Part shown: piece after piece, positions 25,003-26,513 of the stretch | Layout: the number at the start of each line of letters is the position of its first letter | Numbering within the stretch: position 1 is the stretch's first letter | Origin: CAADGY01 sp900696665 | GTDB taxonomy: Bacteria > Acidobacteriota > Terriglobia > Bryobacterales > Bryobacteraceae | Assembly (NCBI GenBank): GCA_035063885.1 | Contig: JAPSFM010000073.1 | Coordinates: forward strand, 1-26,513 | Direction: 5' to 3' | Length of the DNA stretch: 26,513 nucleotides | Program-made: the position numbers and the translations under genes | The notes under the pieces: model-generated | Databases searched by the model: none | Told to the model about the DNA's origin: nothing | What the model saw: the letters and a program-made list of their open reading frames with translations, nothing else

Positions 25003-25393
25003 TGAGGTAACCGCCGTTTTCAAAGCGCCCAGTGACTATCCGGGCGGCAAGAAGGGCGATGTGCTGACAGTGGAGTTCACTGTTCTGGGCATTCCCTGTC
25101 TTGGACTCAACGGCGGTCCGGTGTTCCGGCACAGCGAGGCGTTTTCTTTCCAGATTGCGACGGACAATCAAGAAGAGACGGACCGCTATTGGAACGCGAT
25201 CGTCAGCAATGGGGGCCAGGAAAGCGAGTGCGGTTGGTGCAAGGACCGCTGGGGCCTCTCCTGGCAGATCACCCCACGCGCGCTGACGGAGGCGTTTGCG
25301 GCTGGTGGCGGTGAGGCACAGCGTGCCTTTGAGGCGATGCTGACGATGAAGAAGATCGACGTCGCCGCCATCGAAGCGGTGCGGCGAGGCTGA
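24917..25393 (+). CDS. VOC-fold protein, PhnB / 3-demethylubiquinone-methyltransferase-like family
   Basis: 158 residues. AAGGAG lies about 10 bases before the ATG. Features of the family: TVCLWFDKDAQEAANFYAATFPDSEV at the N-terminus, VEFTVLGIPCLGLNGGPVFRHSEAFSFQI in the middle, and CGWCKDRWGLSWQITPRAL, then a C-terminal helix (AQRAFEAMLTMKKIDVAAIEAVRRG). The fold is the glyoxalase/bleomycin-resistance beta-alpha-beta fold. Despite the old database name these are not shown to be ubiquinone methyltransferases, and the function is unknown. Probably its own transcription unit, 179 bases after the sensor gene. Confidence 0.85.
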   Translation: MKPKNTVCLWFDKDAQEAANFYAATFPDSEVTAVFKAPSDYPGGKKGDVLTVEFTVLGIPCLGLNGGPVFRHSEAFSFQIATDNQEETDRYWNAIVSNGGQESECGWCKDRWGLSWQITPRALTEAFAAGGGEAQRAFEAMLTMKKIDVAAIEAVRRG

Positions 25394-25464
25394 CGCCTGA
25401 TCCTCACGCTCGTAGCACTATAGCCAAGGATACTTGAAATCTTGAGGACGGGAGCTTTCAGCGG

Positions 25465-25735
25465 TCAGCAGCCAGCATTCAGGTTTTGAATGAGTGCGGT
25501 CAGCACGCGCTTCACTTCGATAGCGCGCTGAGCCAACTCCTCATAATCCTTCAGCCTGATCAGCTTCAGGTCTCTGGCTAGCAACAGGTGATATTCCAGT
25601 TCGCTGGCCGGCCCCATGGCGATAGGACAGAAGCGGGGCGAGTTTGGCGTCCCCCGTTGCATCCGCAGCCCTCCGCCGGATTCGCCGGGATGGAGGAACA
25701 CGACCGCCGGAACTGAGTCGTCCAGCCCTTGGCCG
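25465..25735 (-). pseudogene. Four-helix-bundle (S23/IVP-type) protein, truncated and twice frameshifted
   Basis: Three frames have to be joined to read the protein on the minus strand. The first gives GWTTQFRRSCSSIPANPAEG and CGCN; the second gives GDAKLA; the third gives RFCPIAMGPASELEYHLLL and continues to LIQNLNAGC and the stop. Each join needs removal of one base in a homopolymer: the run of five G (plus-strand C, 25651-25655) and the run of four C (plus-strand G, 25635-25638). The joined sequence matches four-helix-bundle proteins from the middle helix on (typical: LTSQLRRA-SIPANIAEGCGR…ARFL-IA-GSA-ELEYHLLLARDL). The first helix is missing; similarity stops near 25735. The function of this family is unknown. 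Confidence 0.75.
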
Positions 25736-25830
25736 GCCGCCTCGGCCCCGAGATCATTCGCAAGCGCCTGGATTACTGGACCCCGGTGCTGGAGCCGAAG
25801 TTCTCCAACGAGGATCGGACTGCCATCTGA
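25729..25830 (+). pseudogene. Unidentified C-terminal gene remnant
   Basis: One plus-strand frame gives LAGRLGPEIIRKRLDYWTPV and then LEPKFSNEDRTAI followed by TGA at 25828. Its composition (aromatic and charged residues in helical spacing) looks like real protein, unlike the other frames. Just after, another frame reads LNQVEYC, which may be its continuation. It begins where the four-helix-bundle similarity ends, suggesting two unrelated fragments joined at about 25730. I do not recognise the family with confidence. Confidence 0.3.
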
Positions 25831-25842
25831 ACCAAGTCGAAT

Positions 25843-25876
25843 ACTGTTGTTTTGTTCCGCGGAACAAAACGGCAGT
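25843..25876. repeat. 34-bp near-perfect palindrome
   Basis: The central 22 bp (25849-25870) is perfect: GTTTTGTTCCG followed directly by its reverse complement CGGAACAAAAC, with no loop. Beyond two T/G mismatched positions it extends by ACTG (25843-25846) and CAGT (25873-25876), giving 15 of 17 matched positions per arm. No T-run follows, and the absence of a loop argues for a protein-binding or recombination site rather than a terminator. Confidence 0.85.
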
Positions 25877-25956
25877 TATGTGCCCTCCCGGAATATGTGG
25901 CCGCCGTTGTTGGCACATCGGATTAACGCGGTGGTGCGCGAAGGCTCGGGCACATA
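25877..25956. repeat. Ordered short repeats, candidate recombinase-binding sites
   Basis: Four related 8-9 bp motifs in the order forward, forward, reverse, reverse: TATGTGCCC (25877-25885), TATGTGGCC (25894-25902), GGCACATC (25912-25919, reverse of GATGTGCC), and GGGCACATA (25948-25956, reverse of TATGTGCCC). The two forward copies start 17 bases apart. They lie between the palindrome and the 3' end of a tyrosine recombinase gene, where the end of such an element would be expected. Confidence 0.6.
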
Positions 25957-25972
25957 TGCACGACCACCATAC

Positions 25973-26513
25973 TTACAGTGACGCCAGCCACGCCAGGAGC
26001 GCCTCGTCGTCCCGCCAGACTGGCTTGGGGCCGGGCACATCTTTTTCGGCCGTTGGCGGTTCACAGAGACGAAGCGCCGCTTCCTTTACCCGTACTGTGA
26101 TCTCCGCATAGCGGTTGGTGGTGTCGAGGCTAACATGTCCCAGCCAGCCTCGAATGACGTTGATATCGGCACCCGCCTCAAGCATATGAACGGCACACGA
26201 ATGTCGAAAGACGTGTGGGCTGATGTGGTGGCGTTCAGGACCGGCCTGTGACGCACGCAGATGGCCCGTATGGCGGCGGACGATTTTATAAATGCCAAAA
26301 CGCGTGAGGGGACGGCCACTCTGGAACGTAAAGACCGGCCGTCCAGGTGACGTGGCTGGAGGAATATCAGCGACGAGTTGCCTCAGGAGCGTGGCGGTCT
26401 GCTCCCACAGGGGACAGACGCGCCACTTATCGCCTTTCCCGTGCAAGCGCACTCTTGGCGGTGCCCCGAGTTCCAGGTGTTCGAGCCGCAGATCGGCCAC
26501 TTCCTGGACGCGG
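25973..26513 (-). CDS. Tyrosine recombinase, RIT-like, 5' part outside the window
   Basis: The last ~180 residues of a phage-integrase-type recombinase, open across the right edge of the window. The first visible codons read RVQEVADLRLEHLELG, so the catalytic Arg of the usual G-x-R-x-x-E motif is at 26510-26512. Also present: KGDKWRVCPL (β-hairpin Lys), HVFRHSCAVHMLEAGAD (His-x-x-Arg), IRGWLGHVSLDTT (second His) and NRYAEI (nucleophile Tyr). It ends at TAA (25975-25973) with a short tail after the Tyr helix. All catalytic residues that can be seen are intact, so the protein may be active. It is clearly different from the chromosomal XerC at 14162-15046. Confidence 0.85.
   Translation of the reverse strand, partial: RVQEVADLRLEHLELGAPPRVRLHGKGDKWRVCPLWEQTATLLRQLVADIPPATSPGRPVFTFQSGRPLTRFGIYKIVRRHTGHLRASQAGPERHHISPHVFRHSCAVHMLEAGADINVIRGWLGHVSLDTTNRYAEITVRVKEAALRLCEPPTAEKDVPGPKPVWRDDEALLAWLASL

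Larger units (their letters stand above)
25843..26513 (-). mobile_element. End of a tyrosine-recombinase element, possibly recombinase-in-trio (RIT) type
   Basis: Combines the palindrome, the repeat cluster and the recombinase 3' end at 25973-26513. The recombinase is of the kind found as one of three tandem recombinases in RIT elements, whose ends carry inverted repeats. The other two recombinases and the opposite end would lie to the right, outside the window, so the assignment is inference. Whether the palindrome belongs to the element or to the target is not known. Confidence 0.4.

Noticed and set aside
25849..25870. Reading the palindrome as a rho-independent terminator.
   Set aside because: There is no loop at the centre, no T-run on either strand, and no intact gene ends just before it on the plus strand.
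25616..26111. Plus-strand open frames across the remnant region (25616-25981 and 25644-26111).
   Set aside because: They cross two gene remnants and antisense recombinase sequence without keeping any one family match; chance frames.
1..26513. CRISPR arrays, tRNA and rRNA genes.
   Set aside because: No regularly spaced direct repeats, cloverleaf-like segments or rRNA-like sequence were recognised on reading the window.

Overview
The window looks like chromosomal DNA of a GC-rich, aerobic, heterotrophic Acidobacteriota, most like the Bryobacterales/Solibacter group. This is inferred from gene content, not from a marker gene. The pointers are a large Oar-type TonB-dependent receptor with an N-terminal carboxypeptidase-regulatory-like domain, secreted PD40 beta-propeller and CehA/McbA metallohydrolases, Tat-exported proteins, futalosine-route menaquinone genes and TrmFO. 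No rRNA, tRNA or CRISPR array was seen.

Layout. 1-1200: decayed end of an IS4-like DDE insertion sequence with a DUF6788-type accessory gene; the transposase carries an in-frame TAG. 1522-7483 (minus): TonB receptor followed 7 bp later by a secreted two-domain alpha/beta-hydrolase whose second domain has lost its nucleophile. 7626-8891 (plus): Tat-exported class V PLP enzyme, divergent from the receptor. 8886-14027 (minus): operon of a PD40+CehA/McbA secreted protein, hydroxyacid-oxoacid transhydrogenase and a class III aminotransferase. 14162-19381 (minus): housekeeping run mqnP-mqnE-pirin-trmFO-xerC with 4-bp and 8-bp gene overlaps. 19417-21822 (plus): DUF192 lipoprotein, larB, secreted alkaline-phosphatase-superfamily enzyme. 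21839-23458 (minus): a second, paralogous CehA/McbA metallohydrolase. 23604-25393 (plus): a protein with a DisA_N/DACNV-like nucleotide-sensor domain and a VOC-fold protein. 25465-26513: a scrapyard of a doubly frameshifted four-helix-bundle gene, another gene remnant, a strong 34-bp palindrome, an ordered set of short repeats, and the 3' end of a tyrosine recombinase of the kind found in recombinase-in-trio elements.

How the genes may work together. The receptor, tandem esterase, two CehA/McbA proteins and phosphatase form an envelope/secreted set for taking up and trimming organic substrates. The transhydrogenase and aminotransferase would feed 4-hydroxyacids and omega-amino acids into succinate semialdehyde and central metabolism. 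mqnP and mqnE supply menaquinone for respiration. Several genes (14027 minus; 19417, 20716 and 24790 plus) have a -10-like hexamer only 6-8 bases from the start codon and no ribosome-binding site, which suggests leaderless transcripts.

I did not find one convincing wholly new multi-gene system. The best leads are the DisA_N-like sensor gene, the palindrome/repeat cluster at the recombinase-element end, and the repeated leaderless-promoter arrangement.
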